Shown: piece by piece, positions 15,187 through 25,307 of the stretch
Numbering within the stretch: position 1 is the stretch's first letter
Layout: every line of letters begins with the position of its first letter
NCBI RefSeq assembly: GCF_002256285.1
Contig: NZ_NKJE01000028.1
Span: 1 to 35,817, forward strand
Direction: 5' to 3'
DNA length: 35,817 bases
From: Flavobacterium sp. BFFFF1
GTDB taxonomy: Bacteria; Bacteroidota; Bacteroidia; Flavobacteriales; Flavobacteriaceae
The notes under the pieces: generated by a model
Seen by the model: the letters and a program-made list of their open reading frames with translations, nothing else
Told to the model about the DNA's origin: nothing
The model's database searches: none
Program-made: the position numbers and the translations under genes

Positions 15187-18100
15187 ATGAAGTCAACTTA
15201 TGCACTATTTTATTTGCTGTTGTTTTCGGTATTTGGCTATGCCCAAGGTTACGATATCGGAGGGACGGTAAAAGAAGAAAAAACCGGCCTACCCATGCCC
15301 GGTGTCAACGTGGGTGTCAAAAACTCACTGAAGTCCGTACAAACCGATATGGATGGTAATTTCAACCTCACAGGGATTCCTGCCGGAAGTGTAGTAGTAT
15401 TTTCTTCGATCGGTTTTACAAATTATCAATACAAAGTGACTGAAAGTGCCAACAATGTGTCAGTGCTTTTGAAGGAAGACAGTAAAATGCTTGACGAAGT
15501 AGTAGTTATTGGTTACGGAACCCAACTCAAGCGAGAAGTTACCGGTGCAGTGGGTGTCGTAAATGCAAAGACGATTGAAAGGCTCAAACCGATAAAGGTC
15601 GATCAGGTACTGCAGGGTGTTGCAGGGGTAATTGTGAGCGGAGGGACTGGAGCACCTAACTCATCTTTCGACGTTAAAATCCGCGGTGTCGGTTCCAATG
15701 GGAACACACGCCCTTTAGTAATTATTGACGGTTATGCCGGGAATATGAGCGATCTTAATCCAAGTGATATTGAGTCCCTGTCGATTCTTAAGGATTCGCA
15801 GGCCGCCATCTATGGTGTAGGTGGTGCTAATGGCGTCATTCTGATAACTACCAAAAAAGGAAAGAAAAATACCAAAGCACAGGTTCGATACGCGGGTTAC
15901 ACTGGCTTCCAGGAAACGACTCGCCAACTGCCATTGCTGAATGCCACCGAATATGCGCTGTTGCTGAATGAGAGCTATGCTAACGGCGGACAAGCACTAC
16001 CTTTTCCAAATGCTTCAGGATTAGGCAAGGGCACCGATTGGCAGGGAGAACTGTTTAAAAAAGGAGCACCTATTATCAACCATGAATTTAGTGTCAGTGG
16101 CGGGTCTGAAAAGATTACCTATAGCGTCAGCGCATCCGATTTGACACAAGAAGGCATTATCGCTGATTGGGATAAATCGAGATTTAAACGAAATTCTGCG
16201 AGATTATCGCTGGCCATGGACATTAGCGATAAGTTGAAGGTAAATACCAATATTACTTACACCTATTTCAATTCCAGAGGCTTTAATGACAATGGACTTG
16301 GATCGGTATTATTTAATGCTGTGAATATACCTGCTACATTGACACCTTATGATGCAGATAGCAACTACACGCTAGTACCGAACACGCCAGGATTAGGGAT
16401 AGAAATCATCAATCCACTAGCACAATTAGCCAATACTTACAATGATGGTGGATATAAAAAGATCAACGGAACGTTCGGAATAGACTATGAGCCAATTACA
16501 GGACTCACTATGACAACTCGAATAGGTTTCAACACTGGCCACGGGTATGGAAAGAATTTCTCAAAAATGGTGAGCTATGGAGGAAAGGTGTTTGATGTGA
16601 ACCGTAGTCGTGTAGATCAGAGTACCTCACGCAACGATGACTATACCTTTGACCTCTTTGGTAATTACAAGAGAACAATCGCAGAGAACCATAACTTTAC
16701 TTTAACGGGAGGGATGACAATTACGAAAGAATGGGGCAGCGGACTTTCTGCATCGGCCTACGATGTGCCCAATAATTCTTGGGAGTTTGCCGATATTTCC
16801 CTTGCTAATGGTTACAACGGGCGCGATGTCGGTTCTTATAAGTTTGATGAAAGGCAATTGTCGTATTTCGGTAGGTTGCAATATGATTACAAAGGAAAAT
16901 ATCTCGCCTCGTTTATGGGTAGGCGCGATGCGTCGACTAAATTTGGTCCAGCTAACACCGTAGCTTATTTCCCTTCGATGACGGCTGGGTGGGTTATTTC
17001 AAAAGAAGGATTCTACGGCGAAGAGCGTTTTGTGAGTTTTATGAAGCTTCGCGGCAGCTATGGTAGCCTTGGAAACGATAGAATCGGAAACAACAGGTAT
17101 GCCTCACTTTTAAATGGAGAGGCCACTTATGTGTTTGACGGTGCACTAGCTAATGGTACAGCTATTGGGACTTTGGCAAATCCTGAAGTACTTTGGGAGA
17201 AAGCCAAAAAACTAGACATCGGACTTGATTTTAACTTCTGGAAAAATCGTTTTACTGTCGTCGCCGATTATTACGACGAGAGCAGAAAAGACTTGCTGAT
17301 TGACGGTCTTCCCGTATCGGGAATAGCAGGAGGCAGCGCTCCAGGCAGTGGCTCACCAACCGTAAATGCCGGTACTATTAACAACTCAGGACTTGAATTT
17401 TCAATCGGATACGCACAAAGCCTGTCAGATAAGTTCAAAATTGATCTCAATTACAACTTTACGACTATTCGCAACCGGGTGACTGATGTAAAAGGAGAAG
17501 ATAATATTCTACAAGGCGGTAATTTCGGCGTAGGCCAACCGCCAATTTCCAGAATGCAGGAAGGGTATGCTATCGGGTACTTTTACGGATACCAGACCGA
17601 CGGAATTTTCCAGAATGCGGATGAAGTAAATGCCCATCCTTCACAGATTGCATTAGGTGCAGAGGCACAACCTGGGGATATTAGGTTTAAAGATCTAAAT
17701 GGCGATGGTGTCATTACTGCTTTAGACAAGACCAACCTTGGTGATCCAATTCCGGATCTGATCATGGGTTTCAACCTGAGCATGGTATACAAAGGGTTTG
17801 ATTTCTCGGTTTATACTTACGCTTCATTAGGCAATGATATCGTAAGAAACTATGAACGTACACTAAGTGATGTAAATAGGCTTGATTATGTTCTCGACAG
17901 ATGGACAGGTGAAGGAACGAGTAATACGGTACCCCGCGTTACAACCGCTGCCACAGGCAATAATGTATTTTCTGATTATTTTGTCGAAGATGGTTCTTAC
18001 TTAAGAATCCAAAATATGCAGTTGGGATATACGCTCTCTCGTGATTTTACAAGCAAAATCGGCATTGACAAATTGAAGTTGTATGTTGCTGCTAACAACC

Positions 18101-18231
18101 TGTATACTTTCACAAAATATAAAGGATACGATCCCGGCGCAGTAGGTTCTGCACCTATCGGCGGAGGTATTGATAACGGGTCCTATCCTGCAGTCCGTAC
18201 TTATATGTTAGGCGTAAATATCAATTTTTAA
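15187..18231 (+). CDS. SusC-like TonB-dependent outer-membrane transporter
   Basis: A 1014-residue barrel that, with SusD, imports oligosaccharides across the outer membrane using TonB energy. The order is: signal peptide (1-19, FGYAQ); carboxypeptidase-D-like regulatory domain (about 22-98; IGGTVKEEKTGLPMPGVNV, DGNFNLTGIPAGS, FSSIGF); TonB box region LDEVVVIGYGTQ (102-113); plug (about 115-225; LQGVAGVIVSGG, IRGVGSNGNTRPLVIIDG, ILKDSQAAIYGVGGANGVILITTKKG); and a 22-strand barrel ending VRTYMLGVNINF. The YGVGGANGVILITTKKG phrase is the SusC/RagA signature (usually YGxRGANGVI). The start has an A-rich leader. It is followed 10 bp later by susD. Confidence 0.97.
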   Translation: MKSTYALFYLLLFSVFGYAQGYDIGGTVKEEKTGLPMPGVNVGVKNSLKSVQTDMDGNFNLTGIPAGSVVVFSSIGFTNYQYKVTESANNVSVLLKEDSKMLDEVVVIGYGTQLKREVTGAVGVVNAKTIERLKPIKVDQVLQGVAGVIVSGGTGAPNSSFDVKIRGVGSNGNTRPLVIIDGYAGNMSDLNPSDIESLSILKDSQAAIYGVGGANGVILITTKKGKKNTKAQVRYAGYTGFQETTRQLPLLNATEYALLLNESYANGGQALPFPNASGLGKGTDWQGELFKKGAPIINHEFSVSGGSEKITYSVSASDLTQEGIIADWDKSRFKRNSARLSLAMDISDKLKVNTNITYTYFNSRGFNDNGLGSVLFNAVNIPATLTPYDADSNYTLVPNTPGLGIEIINPLAQLANTYNDGGYKKINGTFGIDYEPITGLTMTTRIGFNTGHGYGKNFSKMVSYGGKVFDVNRSRVDQSTSRNDDYTFDLFGNYKRTIAENHNFTLTGGMTITKEWGSGLSASAYDVPNNSWEFADISLANGYNGRDVGSYKFDERQLSYFGRLQYDYKGKYLASFMGRRDASTKFGPANTVAYFPSMTAGWVISKEGFYGEERFVSFMKLRGSYGSLGNDRIGNNRYASLLNGEATYVFDGALANGTAIGTLANPEVLWEKAKKLDIGLDFNFWKNRFTVVADYYDESRKDLLIDGLPVSGIAGGSAPGSGSPTVNAGTINNSGLEFSIGYAQSLSDKFKIDLNYNFTTIRNRVTDVKGEDNILQGGNFGVGQPPISRMQEGYAIGYFYGYQTDGIFQNADEVNAHPSQIALGAEAQPGDIRFKDLNGDGVITALDKTNLGDPIPDLIMGFNLSMVYKGFDFSVYTYASLGNDIVRNYERTLSDVNRLDYVLDRWTGEGTSNTVPRVTTAATGNNVFSDYFVEDGSYLRIQNMQLGYTLSRDFTSKIGIDKLKLYVAANNLYTFTKYKGYDPGAVGSAPIGGGIDNGSYPAVRTYMLGVNINF

Positions 18232-18241
18232 TACAACAGAA

Positions 18242-19705
18242 ATGAAAAAATATAGCATTACATTATTAATCGTTTTGACAGCACTGACACTTTCATGTAG
18301 TGACGATTTCACGAAACGCGAGCCACCTTATTCAATCGATTCCGAAAACTATTTTAACTCGGAAGCAGATTACAACCAGGCACTAATCGGTGCATATGAT
18401 TTGTTACAATCTACTTACCTGAATGCCATGCTTGGTGAAATTGCCTCCGACAACACGGCCTCCGGCGGGGAAAGTGCAACAGACGTTATCGGGTTTCAGC
18501 AGATTGATGACATGACGCACACACCCGTAAACGCAAATCTTAAGAACCTATGGGATTGGATGTTTGCCGGAGTAAACCGCTGCAACTACATCATCGAATT
18601 TAAAGACAAAACTGATTTTGCAAATAAAAACCAGGTGCTCGGTGAAACCTATTTCCTGCGCGCCTACTACAATTTTGAACTCGTAAAATGGTTTGGCCCG
18701 ATTCCGTTGAAAAACGCAAGGTTCTCTACCTCCGATGTGACTTCGCTCCCACGCGCTTCCGTATCAGAAGTATATGCCTCCATCGAATCAGATTTGCTTT
18801 TTGCAATAGACAACCTGAACCCCGTACCAGCACAACAAGGAAGGGTAACCAAAGGTGCAGCACAAGCGTTATTGGGTAAGGCATACCTATACCAGGATAA
18901 ATTTACTGACGCCGCCAATGTACTCGAGGCGTTGATTGGTACCAACACCTACTCTTTAGTGGCAGATTACAACGCCATCTTTGAAAATGCCGGAGAGAAC
19001 GGCGCTGAATCCGTTTTTGAAGTACAATACACAGACCTTGAGGGTGCCGGATTTGGCTGTTTACAATGTAGTGAAGGAAACGTCGCTGTTGGTTTTAGTG
19101 GCATCCGCAACTACACTGGCCCACTGTTTGACTCAGGGTTTAGTTTCAACGTACCCAGACAGGAAGCCGTAAACGCTTTCGAAATCGGAGACAACCGCAA
19201 AAACGTCGCCATCTTGGACATCGTGGCGTGGGCAGCGGCAAACGGCGCTTCATATGGCACAGGATATAAACATACCGGATATTTTAACCGCAAATACCTT
19301 CCAAGAAAAGGCGATGCAAATATCGGTGACCAAAACTTAACCAATCCGAACAACTACCGCGCCATTCGCTATGCCGATGTACTGCTGATGGCTGCTGAGG
19401 CACTTAACCGTGGCGGTATCGACGATGGTAGGGCTAGAAATTACGTAAATTTGGTCAGGAGACGCGCATTCGGGGATTTGAACCACGACCTCACATCATC
19501 CGGACCGGCGTTAACAGACCAGATTCTTGCAGAAAGAAGAACAGAACTCATGGGCGAAGGACACCGTTTCTTCGACCTCGTAAGGACCGGCAAAGCCGCA
19601 GCAGAAATTGAAGGCTTCACGCCAAACAAAAATGAGCTGTTTCCGGTGCCTATTGAAGAAATACAATTTTCTAACGGAAACTGGCAACAAAACCCAGGAT
19701 ATTAA
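18242..19705 (+). CDS. SusD/RagB-family glycan-binding lipoprotein
   Basis: A 487-residue lipoprotein that caps the SusC barrel and binds glycan at the cell surface. The signal ends TALTLSC with C19, followed by SDDF, which matches the acidic lipoprotein export signal described for F. johnsoniae surface lipoproteins. Family features: SENYFNSEADYNQALIGAYDLL (N-terminal helices), NLWDWMFAGVNRCNYIIEF, GETYFLRAYYNFELVKWFGPIPL (TPR core), YRAIRYADVLLMAAEALNR and the C-terminal AERRTELMGEGHRFFDLVRTG followed by LFPVPIEEI..N....NPGY. It lies 10 bp after susC and 14 bp before the next lipoprotein gene. Confidence 0.97.
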   Translation: MKKYSITLLIVLTALTLSCSDDFTKREPPYSIDSENYFNSEADYNQALIGAYDLLQSTYLNAMLGEIASDNTASGGESATDVIGFQQIDDMTHTPVNANLKNLWDWMFAGVNRCNYIIEFKDKTDFANKNQVLGETYFLRAYYNFELVKWFGPIPLKNARFSTSDVTSLPRASVSEVYASIESDLLFAIDNLNPVPAQQGRVTKGAAQALLGKAYLYQDKFTDAANVLEALIGTNTYSLVADYNAIFENAGENGAESVFEVQYTDLEGAGFGCLQCSEGNVAVGFSGIRNYTGPLFDSGFSFNVPRQEAVNAFEIGDNRKNVAILDIVAWAAANGASYGTGYKHTGYFNRKYLPRKGDANIGDQNLTNPNNYRAIRYADVLLMAAEALNRGGIDDGRARNYVNLVRRRAFGDLNHDLTSSGPALTDQILAERRTELMGEGHRFFDLVRTGKAAAEIEGFTPNKNELFPVPIEEIQFSNGNWQQNPGY

Positions 19706-19719
19706 TACAAAAAAATAAT

Positions 19720-21276
19720 ATGAAAAATTTTAAATATTTTATCGGATTATTTGTCGCCGCATTGTCCATCGGATGTTCTTCCGACAATGATGTGATCGAC
19801 AATGTTGACAGCGCTGAGGCGCCAAGCGAAATGTCCGCGTTATTCACCATTACGCAGGATAACACTGGAAAAGTGACGATTTACCCAAACAGTAAAGGCG
19901 CTACATTGTATGATGTCTATTTCGGGGACGGCACCGCAGAACCAGCGCACATGACTCCCGACCAGGGAGGTATGGAACACAATTATGCCGAGGGCACTTA
20001 CGAAGTCCGAATTGTGGCTTATGGCATCAACGGAGAATCCACCGAATTCACCAAACCATTGACCGTGACTTTCTTCGCTCCGGAAAATCTTGAAATCACC
20101 GCAACGCCTGAAACCGGAAATCCTTACAAAAAGAATTTTACAGCCAAAGCAGATTTTGAAACGTTCTTCCAAATCTATTTTGGAGAAGATCCTAACGAAA
20201 CCCCTGTTTCCTTCAACGAAGGAGAAACAGTTTCGCACACCTATGCGACTGTAGGGACTTACACGGTAAAAGTGGTAGCACTAAGCGGTGGCGCAGCTAC
20301 TACCGAATCGACCACAACAGTTACTGTTATTGATCCGCTTTTACTTCCTGTCACTTTTGAATCTTCAAATACAATTTCGTTCGGGGATTTTGGTGGTGCC
20401 GTAGGTGCTGTGGCCAATAACCCATCACAGTCGGGTATCAATACAAGCAATAAAGTAGGCCGTATCACCAAAAATCCAGGTGCTGAAGTGTGGGCCGGAA
20501 CATCCTTCCCACTCGACCAGGTCATTAATCTTACTGCAGATGGTGCTATCATCACCATCAAGGCTTATTCGCCAGCTCCCGGAAAAATAGTGAAACTGAA
20601 ACTCGAAAATATATCGAATAATACTTTAAGTGCCGAAGTTGATGCTGTTACCACAGTAGCAAACCAATGGGAGACGTTGACATATAACTTCTCCGCGGCC
20701 AATAATGGCAATAATTTCCAACGTGTAGTTCTTTTCTACGATTTTGGAAACAACGGAACCGGTTCAACCTTTTATTTTGACGATGTCAAACAAACAACCG
20801 GACTCCCTCAAATCGGGTTGCCATTGACATTCGACAACAGCGCACTGACTTATGCTTTTACCGGATTTGGTGGTGCCAATACAACAGTGGTGGACAATCC
20901 GGCATCAGGCGGCATTAACACTACGCCAAAAGTAGCAAAACTGGTAAAAAACAGCGGATCAGAAGTATGGGCGGGCTCATTCATCAACCTGCAGCAACCC
21001 ATTGATTTCTCAAGCCAGCAAAAAATTAAGATCAAAGTATGGTCGCCACAGTCTGGCATCGTCGTGAAGCTGAAACTGGAGAACTATGCCAACGCAAACA
21101 TCAATACTGAAGTCGACGCCACCACAACGACATCAAATGCATGGGAAGAACTGACCTACGATTTTACAGGTGTTAACAATGCCAACAACTATCAGCGTGT
21201 TGTAGTATTCTTCGCTTTCGGAACTGCCGGAACAGGAGCGAGCTACTATTTTGACGATATCAAACTTTCAAATTAA
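19720..21276 (+). CDS. Surface glycan-binding lipoprotein with PKD and paired CBM-like domains
   Basis: A 518-residue lipoprotein (signal ending ALSIGC, C19, then SSDND). Two PKD/Ig-like domains follow (about 30-120 and 122-205; LYDVYFGDG, HNYAEGTYEVRIVAYG; FQIYFGEDP, HTYATVGTYTVKVVAL). Then come two homologous beta-sandwich domains (about 208-362 and 366-518), each with LP.TF, SGINT..KV, NPG/SGSEVWAG, VKLKLEN, W..LTY and a terminal YYFDD(I/V)K strand. They resemble carbohydrate-binding modules and share the -FK(V/I)KL- and -(V/Y)DN/DD- layout of the repeats in the 943-residue protein. Its place after susD is that of SusE-like surface glycan-binding proteins. No catalytic motif is seen. Ligand presumed beta-glucan. 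Confidence 0.88.
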   Translation: MKNFKYFIGLFVAALSIGCSSDNDVIDNVDSAEAPSEMSALFTITQDNTGKVTIYPNSKGATLYDVYFGDGTAEPAHMTPDQGGMEHNYAEGTYEVRIVAYGINGESTEFTKPLTVTFFAPENLEITATPETGNPYKKNFTAKADFETFFQIYFGEDPNETPVSFNEGETVSHTYATVGTYTVKVVALSGGAATTESTTTVTVIDPLLLPVTFESSNTISFGDFGGAVGAVANNPSQSGINTSNKVGRITKNPGAEVWAGTSFPLDQVINLTADGAIITIKAYSPAPGKIVKLKLENISNNTLSAEVDAVTTVANQWETLTYNFSAANNGNNFQRVVLFYDFGNNGTGSTFYFDDVKQTTGLPQIGLPLTFDNSALTYAFTGFGGANTTVVDNPASGGINTTPKVAKLVKNSGSEVWAGSFINLQQPIDFSSQQKIKIKVWSPQSGIVVKLKLENYANANINTEVDATTTTSNAWEELTYDFTGVNNANNYQRVVVFFAFGTAGTGASYYFDDIKLSN

Positions 21277-21278
21277 CT

Positions 21279-22925
21279 ATGAAAATGAAAAAATTAATTC
21301 AAAAAACAGCGTACGCCCTCGCTTTCATTTTTGCCTTCGCAGGATGTCAGGATGACGAACACAATTTTGGCAATGTCAACGCGCCCGGAAACCTTCAGGT
21401 AGCAACTGAAATTGTCGGACAGGATGCAGATAATCCTAATGGAGATGGAAGCGGATTTGTGAACTTTACCGCAACAGCCACTGACGCCATAAGCTACAAG
21501 TACATTTTTAGCGATGATACCAATGCTATTTCCGGAAGCGGAGAACTTTCAAAAAGATTTACGCAGCCCGGACTTCACACCTACACAGTAACTGTTTTGG
21601 CCAATGGTACCGGAGGGGTTTCCACCAGTACTTCATTTGAAATCACGGTCCAAAGTAATTTCAAGGACGATGAAGCCGTGCAATTTTTAACAGGCGGAAG
21701 TTCTAAAAAGTGGTATTGGGCAGCATCTGAACTGGGACACCTTGGTGTAGGACCTAACAGTGACAATGCAGCACAAAACTATTTCGGGTTCTACTATCAG
21801 GCCCAACCTTTTGAAAAAGCCGGATCACCTGACAGCAGCTGTCTGTATGATAACGAACTCACCTTTTCGCTCGATGGCACAACGCTGAAATACCAATTGG
21901 ATAACGGTGGAAGAACATTTTTTAACACGGCATTCTTAAGCGTCGGTGGTGGTTCGGGCAGCTCCGACTTATGCCTGAACTATGATGCGAGCGGCGTTAA
22001 AACAGTAACCTTGTCGCCGTCTGAATCTATCGTTCCTGCAAACTTAAAAAGGGGCACAGCAATGACCTTTTCCGACGGAGGATTCATGGGCTATTACATT
22101 CAGCAAAGTACTTATGAGATCATGTCCATAACCGAAAACCGTATGGTGGTACGCGCAGTAATGGGCGGAAACGAAGCTTTGGCATGGTACCATACTTTCA
22201 GTACACAACCGCCGACACAACCAAGCGACGATACGTTTGATAACCTTGTTTTTGAAGATAATTTTGATGTCGCCGGCGCACCAGACCCAACGAAATGGTC
22301 TTACAACATCGGTGCCGGCGGATGGGGCAACAATGAAGTGCAGTACTATACTAACAGTACAGACAATGCAATCGTGGCAGACGGTATGCTCAAAATAACA
22401 GCAAAAAGACAAAATCTGTCTGGTTCCGAATTCACTTCTGCCCGACTCGTCTCTGAAAATAAGTTTGAGTTCACATACGGGAAAATTGAATTCCGTGCCA
22501 AATTACCAACCGGCGGCGGAACATGGCCTGCGCTTTGGGCGCTTGGACAAAATTATGCGACAAATACCTGGCCAGCGTGCGGCGAAATCGACGTAATGGA
22601 ACATAAAGGAAACAATCCTAATGTCATATATGGAACGTTGCATTATCCTGGCGCTTCCGGAGGTACTGCAAATGGCAACAACACGACGATAACCAATGCA
22701 ACTACAGATTTCCACATCTATTCTGCAGTCTGGTCATCCACTTCGATCAAGTTTTACGTTGATGGCAATTTGTACCATTCGTATGCAAATGTTGCAGGCT
22801 CGCCATTTAACGCAGATTTCTTCCTGATCATGAATGTGGCGATGGGCGGAAATTTCGGTGGAACAATCGATCCGGCTTTTACACAATCTACTATGGAGGT
22901 GGATTATGTAAGAGTATATCAATAA
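21279..22925 (+). CDS. GH16-family beta-glucanase lipoprotein (laminarinase-like)
   Basis: A 548-residue lipoprotein (signal ending FAFAGC, C23 from the first ATG, then QDDEH). A PKD-like domain spans about 35-125 (FNFTATATDAISYKYIFSDD region, HTYTVTVLANG). A middle domain (about 135-315; FLTGGSSKKWYWAA, FYYQAQPFEKAG) is seen in Bacteroidetes laminarinase-type proteins, function unclear. The GH16 domain is about 321-548 (VFEDNFDVAGAPDPTKWSY, GGWGNNEVQYYT, FEFTYGKIEFRAKLP) with catalytic CGEIDVMEH: E436 nucleophile, D438, E441 acid/base. The ending is MEVDYVRVYQ. It should cut internal beta-1,3(1,4) bonds at the cell surface. A second ATG at 21285 is possible. It starts 2 bp after the preceding stop and is followed by a terminator. 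Confidence 0.95.
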   Translation: MKMKKLIQKTAYALAFIFAFAGCQDDEHNFGNVNAPGNLQVATEIVGQDADNPNGDGSGFVNFTATATDAISYKYIFSDDTNAISGSGELSKRFTQPGLHTYTVTVLANGTGGVSTSTSFEITVQSNFKDDEAVQFLTGGSSKKWYWAASELGHLGVGPNSDNAAQNYFGFYYQAQPFEKAGSPDSSCLYDNELTFSLDGTTLKYQLDNGGRTFFNTAFLSVGGGSGSSDLCLNYDASGVKTVTLSPSESIVPANLKRGTAMTFSDGGFMGYYIQQSTYEIMSITENRMVVRAVMGGNEALAWYHTFSTQPPTQPSDDTFDNLVFEDNFDVAGAPDPTKWSYNIGAGGWGNNEVQYYTNSTDNAIVADGMLKITAKRQNLSGSEFTSARLVSENKFEFTYGKIEFRAKLPTGGGTWPALWALGQNYATNTWPACGEIDVMEHKGNNPNVIYGTLHYPGASGGTANGNNTTITNATTDFHIYSAVWSSTSIKFYVDGNLYHSYANVAGSPFNADFFLIMNVAMGGNFGGTIDPAFTQSTMEVDYVRVYQ

Positions 22926-22948
22926 GACATTACAATTAAACACTGTGC

Positions 22949-22977
22949 AGCAAGCCGGTAGCAATGCCGGCTTTTTG
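22949..22977 (+). terminator. Internal terminator between the GH16 lipoprotein and GH3 genes
   Basis: AAGCCGG-TAGCAATG-CCGGCTT forms a 7-bp stem followed by T5. It splits the locus into a susCD-GH16 unit and a GH3-GH16 unit, or dampens read-through. No TAnnTTTG promoter is visible in the 76-bp gap, so GH3 may depend on read-through. Confidence 0.75.
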
Positions 22978-23001
22978 CTTTTACCAATATAAACTTACAA
23001 G

Positions 23002-25302
23002 ATGAAAAGAAGGGTTTTCGTTCTCTCACAAGCCGTAGCCATAACCTTAATATGGAGTTGCAGCACCCATAAAACTGTAACTTACAACCAACCTTCGGCA
23101 AAAAACAACGATATTGAACGCCGAACAGATTCTGTGCTGAACCTGATGACCCTGGAAGAAAAGATCGGCCAGATGAATCAATACAACGGATTTTGGGAAG
23201 TAACAGGTCCCGCACCTAAAGACGGTGCCGCAGCCATTAAATACGAACACCTGAAAAAAGGATGGGTCGGCTCTATGTTGAACGTGTTGGGCACGAAAGA
23301 TGTACGGGCGTTGCAAAAAATCGCCGTTGAACAATCCCGACTGCACATTCCCATTATTTTCGGCTATGACGTTATCCATGGATACCAAACGTTAAGCCCC
23401 ATACCGCTTGGCGAATCAGCAAGCTGGGATTTGGAAGCCATTCAGAAATCAGCGGCGATAGCAGCCGAAGAAGCAGCGGCCGTCGGATTAAACTGGACTT
23501 TCGCCCCTATGGTTGATATCACGCGCGATGCCCGTTGGGGACGTGTCATGGAAGGCGCCGGCGAAGATACCTTTCTGGGAAGCAAGATCGCTTACGCCCG
23601 CGTCAAAGGTTTTCAAGGGGAAAATTTCCGGGATGCCAAAACCATCCTGGCCTGTACAAAACACTTCGCAGCCTACGGATTTGCCGAAGCTGGTCGCGAT
23701 TACAATACGGTTGATATCGGAACATCAACACTGTATAACGTCGTATTGCCACCGTTTAAAGCAACCGTGGACGCCGGCGTGTACACCTTTATGAATTCAT
23801 TTAATGAGATCAATGGCGTTCCCTCCACCGGCAGCGCGTTCCTGCAACGCGATATCCTCAAGGGCAACTGGGGTTTCAAAGGTTTTGTCGTTTCAGACTG
23901 GGGTTCTATGGCTGAAATGATCGCGCACGGACAGGCAAAAGATGGCAAACAAGCCGCTGAAATCGCCGCCAATGGTGGTTCTGATATGGACATGGAATCT
24001 TCCGTATATGTGGAGCACCTTGCCGCACTGGTACGCGAAGGCAAAGTACAGGAAAGCTACATCGACGATTCAGCCCGAAGGATCCTGCGTACAAAATTTG
24101 AACTGGGACTATTCGACGACCCATACAAATACTGCGATGAGGCCCGCGAAAAAGCCACCGTCGGCAAAAAGGAATTCCAGGATGGCGTACTGGATATGGC
24201 AAAAAAATCGATCGTGTTGCTTAAAAACCAAAATGATCTTTTACCATTAAAAAAATCAGGCCAGAAAATCGCACTCATCGGTGCACTGGCAAACGATAAA
24301 AGCAGCCCACTGGGCAGCTGGCGCGGTGCAGCAAAAGACGGATCGGCCGTATCCGTGCTAGAAGGCATGCAGAAATATCCCGGAAACCAATTGACCTTTG
24401 AAAAAGGCGTCGAGGTAGCCATCGGCACCCCCGTTTTTGGTTCTGAGACGAAAATCAATATGACCGACAGAAGCGAATTCCAAAAAGCGATTACCGCAGC
24501 AGAAAATGCAGATGTGGTCGTAATGGTCCTCGGCGAAATCGGATTCCAGACCGGTGAAGGCCGCAGCCGCGTAAACCTTGACCTTCCGGGCCTGCAACAG
24601 GAACTGTTGGAAGCCGTGTACAAAGCCAATAAAAACGTCGTGCTGGTGGTAAACAGCGGGCGCCCGTTAATCCTGAATTGGGCAGACCAAAACATTCCGG
24701 CAATCGTCGAAGCATGGCAGCTGGGTACGCAAAGCGGCAATGCCATCGCACAGGTTTTATACGGAGACTACAACCCAAGCGGAAAACTACCCATGTCATT
24801 CCCACGGAATGTCGGACAGCTTCCAATCTATTACAACCATAAAAGTACCGGACGTCCCAATGGCGGCGGCGAAAGCGTATTCTGGTCTCATTATGGCGAC
24901 GAAAAGAATACACCGCTGTATCCATTTGGCTATGGCCTGAGCTATTCCAAATTTGAGTATACAAACCTTCGTTTAAGCACGACTTCATTGTCCGACAACG
25001 ACAGGATAACGGTTTCAGTTGACGTAAAAAACACCTCAAAAATCGATGGAAAGGAAGTCGTACAAATGTACATTCACGACCTTTTCGGCAGTGCGACCAG
25101 ACCGGTACGGGAATTAAAAGGCTTCGAAATGACTGCTTTAAAAGCAGGTGAAACCAAAACCGTTTCATTCGACATCGACAAAAAACTGCTCGAATTCTAC
25201 ACCGCTAACAACCGTTGGGAAACAGAACCTGGCGATTTTACGGTCTTCATCGGTGGAAATTCCGACGCCACACTAAGCGCCAACTTCAAATACGTAAACT
25301 AG
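23002..25302 (+). CDS. GH3-family beta-glucosidase lipoprotein (BglX-like)
   Basis: A 766-residue exo-acting beta-glucosidase that releases glucose from oligosaccharides. The signal MKRRVFVLSQAVAITLIWSC has its lipobox cysteine at C20, followed by STHKT without acidic residues, predicting periplasmic rather than surface anchoring. Domain 1 contains FAPMVDITRDARWGRVMEG, GEDTFLGS, CTKHFAAYGFAEAGRDYN and GFVVSDWGSM with nucleophile D299. Domain 2 has GQKIALIGALA and GEIGFQTGEGRSR, with E519 the likely acid/base by analogy with BglX. A C-terminal FN3-like domain is about 660-766 (VSVDVKNTSKIDGKEVVQMYI, RELKGFE, DFTVFIGG). Length is normal for BglX-type GH3. The second GH16 gene starts 5 bp after its stop. 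Confidence 0.97.
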   Translation: MKRRVFVLSQAVAITLIWSCSTHKTVTYNQPSAKNNDIERRTDSVLNLMTLEEKIGQMNQYNGFWEVTGPAPKDGAAAIKYEHLKKGWVGSMLNVLGTKDVRALQKIAVEQSRLHIPIIFGYDVIHGYQTLSPIPLGESASWDLEAIQKSAAIAAEEAAAVGLNWTFAPMVDITRDARWGRVMEGAGEDTFLGSKIAYARVKGFQGENFRDAKTILACTKHFAAYGFAEAGRDYNTVDIGTSTLYNVVLPPFKATVDAGVYTFMNSFNEINGVPSTGSAFLQRDILKGNWGFKGFVVSDWGSMAEMIAHGQAKDGKQAAEIAANGGSDMDMESSVYVEHLAALVREGKVQESYIDDSARRILRTKFELGLFDDPYKYCDEAREKATVGKKEFQDGVLDMAKKSIVLLKNQNDLLPLKKSGQKIALIGALANDKSSPLGSWRGAAKDGSAVSVLEGMQKYPGNQLTFEKGVEVAIGTPVFGSETKINMTDRSEFQKAITAAENADVVVMVLGEIGFQTGEGRSRVNLDLPGLQQELLEAVYKANKNVVLVVNSGRPLILNWADQNIPAIVEAWQLGTQSGNAIAQVLYGDYNPSGKLPMSFPRNVGQLPIYYNHKSTGRPNGGGESVFWSHYGDEKNTPLYPFGYGLSYSKFEYTNLRLSTTSLSDNDRITVSVDVKNTSKIDGKEVVQMYIHDLFGSATRPVRELKGFEMTALKAGETKTVSFDIDKKLLEFYTANNRWETEPGDFTVFIGGNSDATLSANFKYVN

Positions 25303-25307
25303 TCCTT

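Noticed and set aside
24057..25168. Long minus-strand open frames (over 220 codons) opposite the GH3 gene
   Set aside because: The plus-strand GH3 frame is complete with its catalytic motifs; the antisense frames lack protein-like composition and are shadows of its codon bias.
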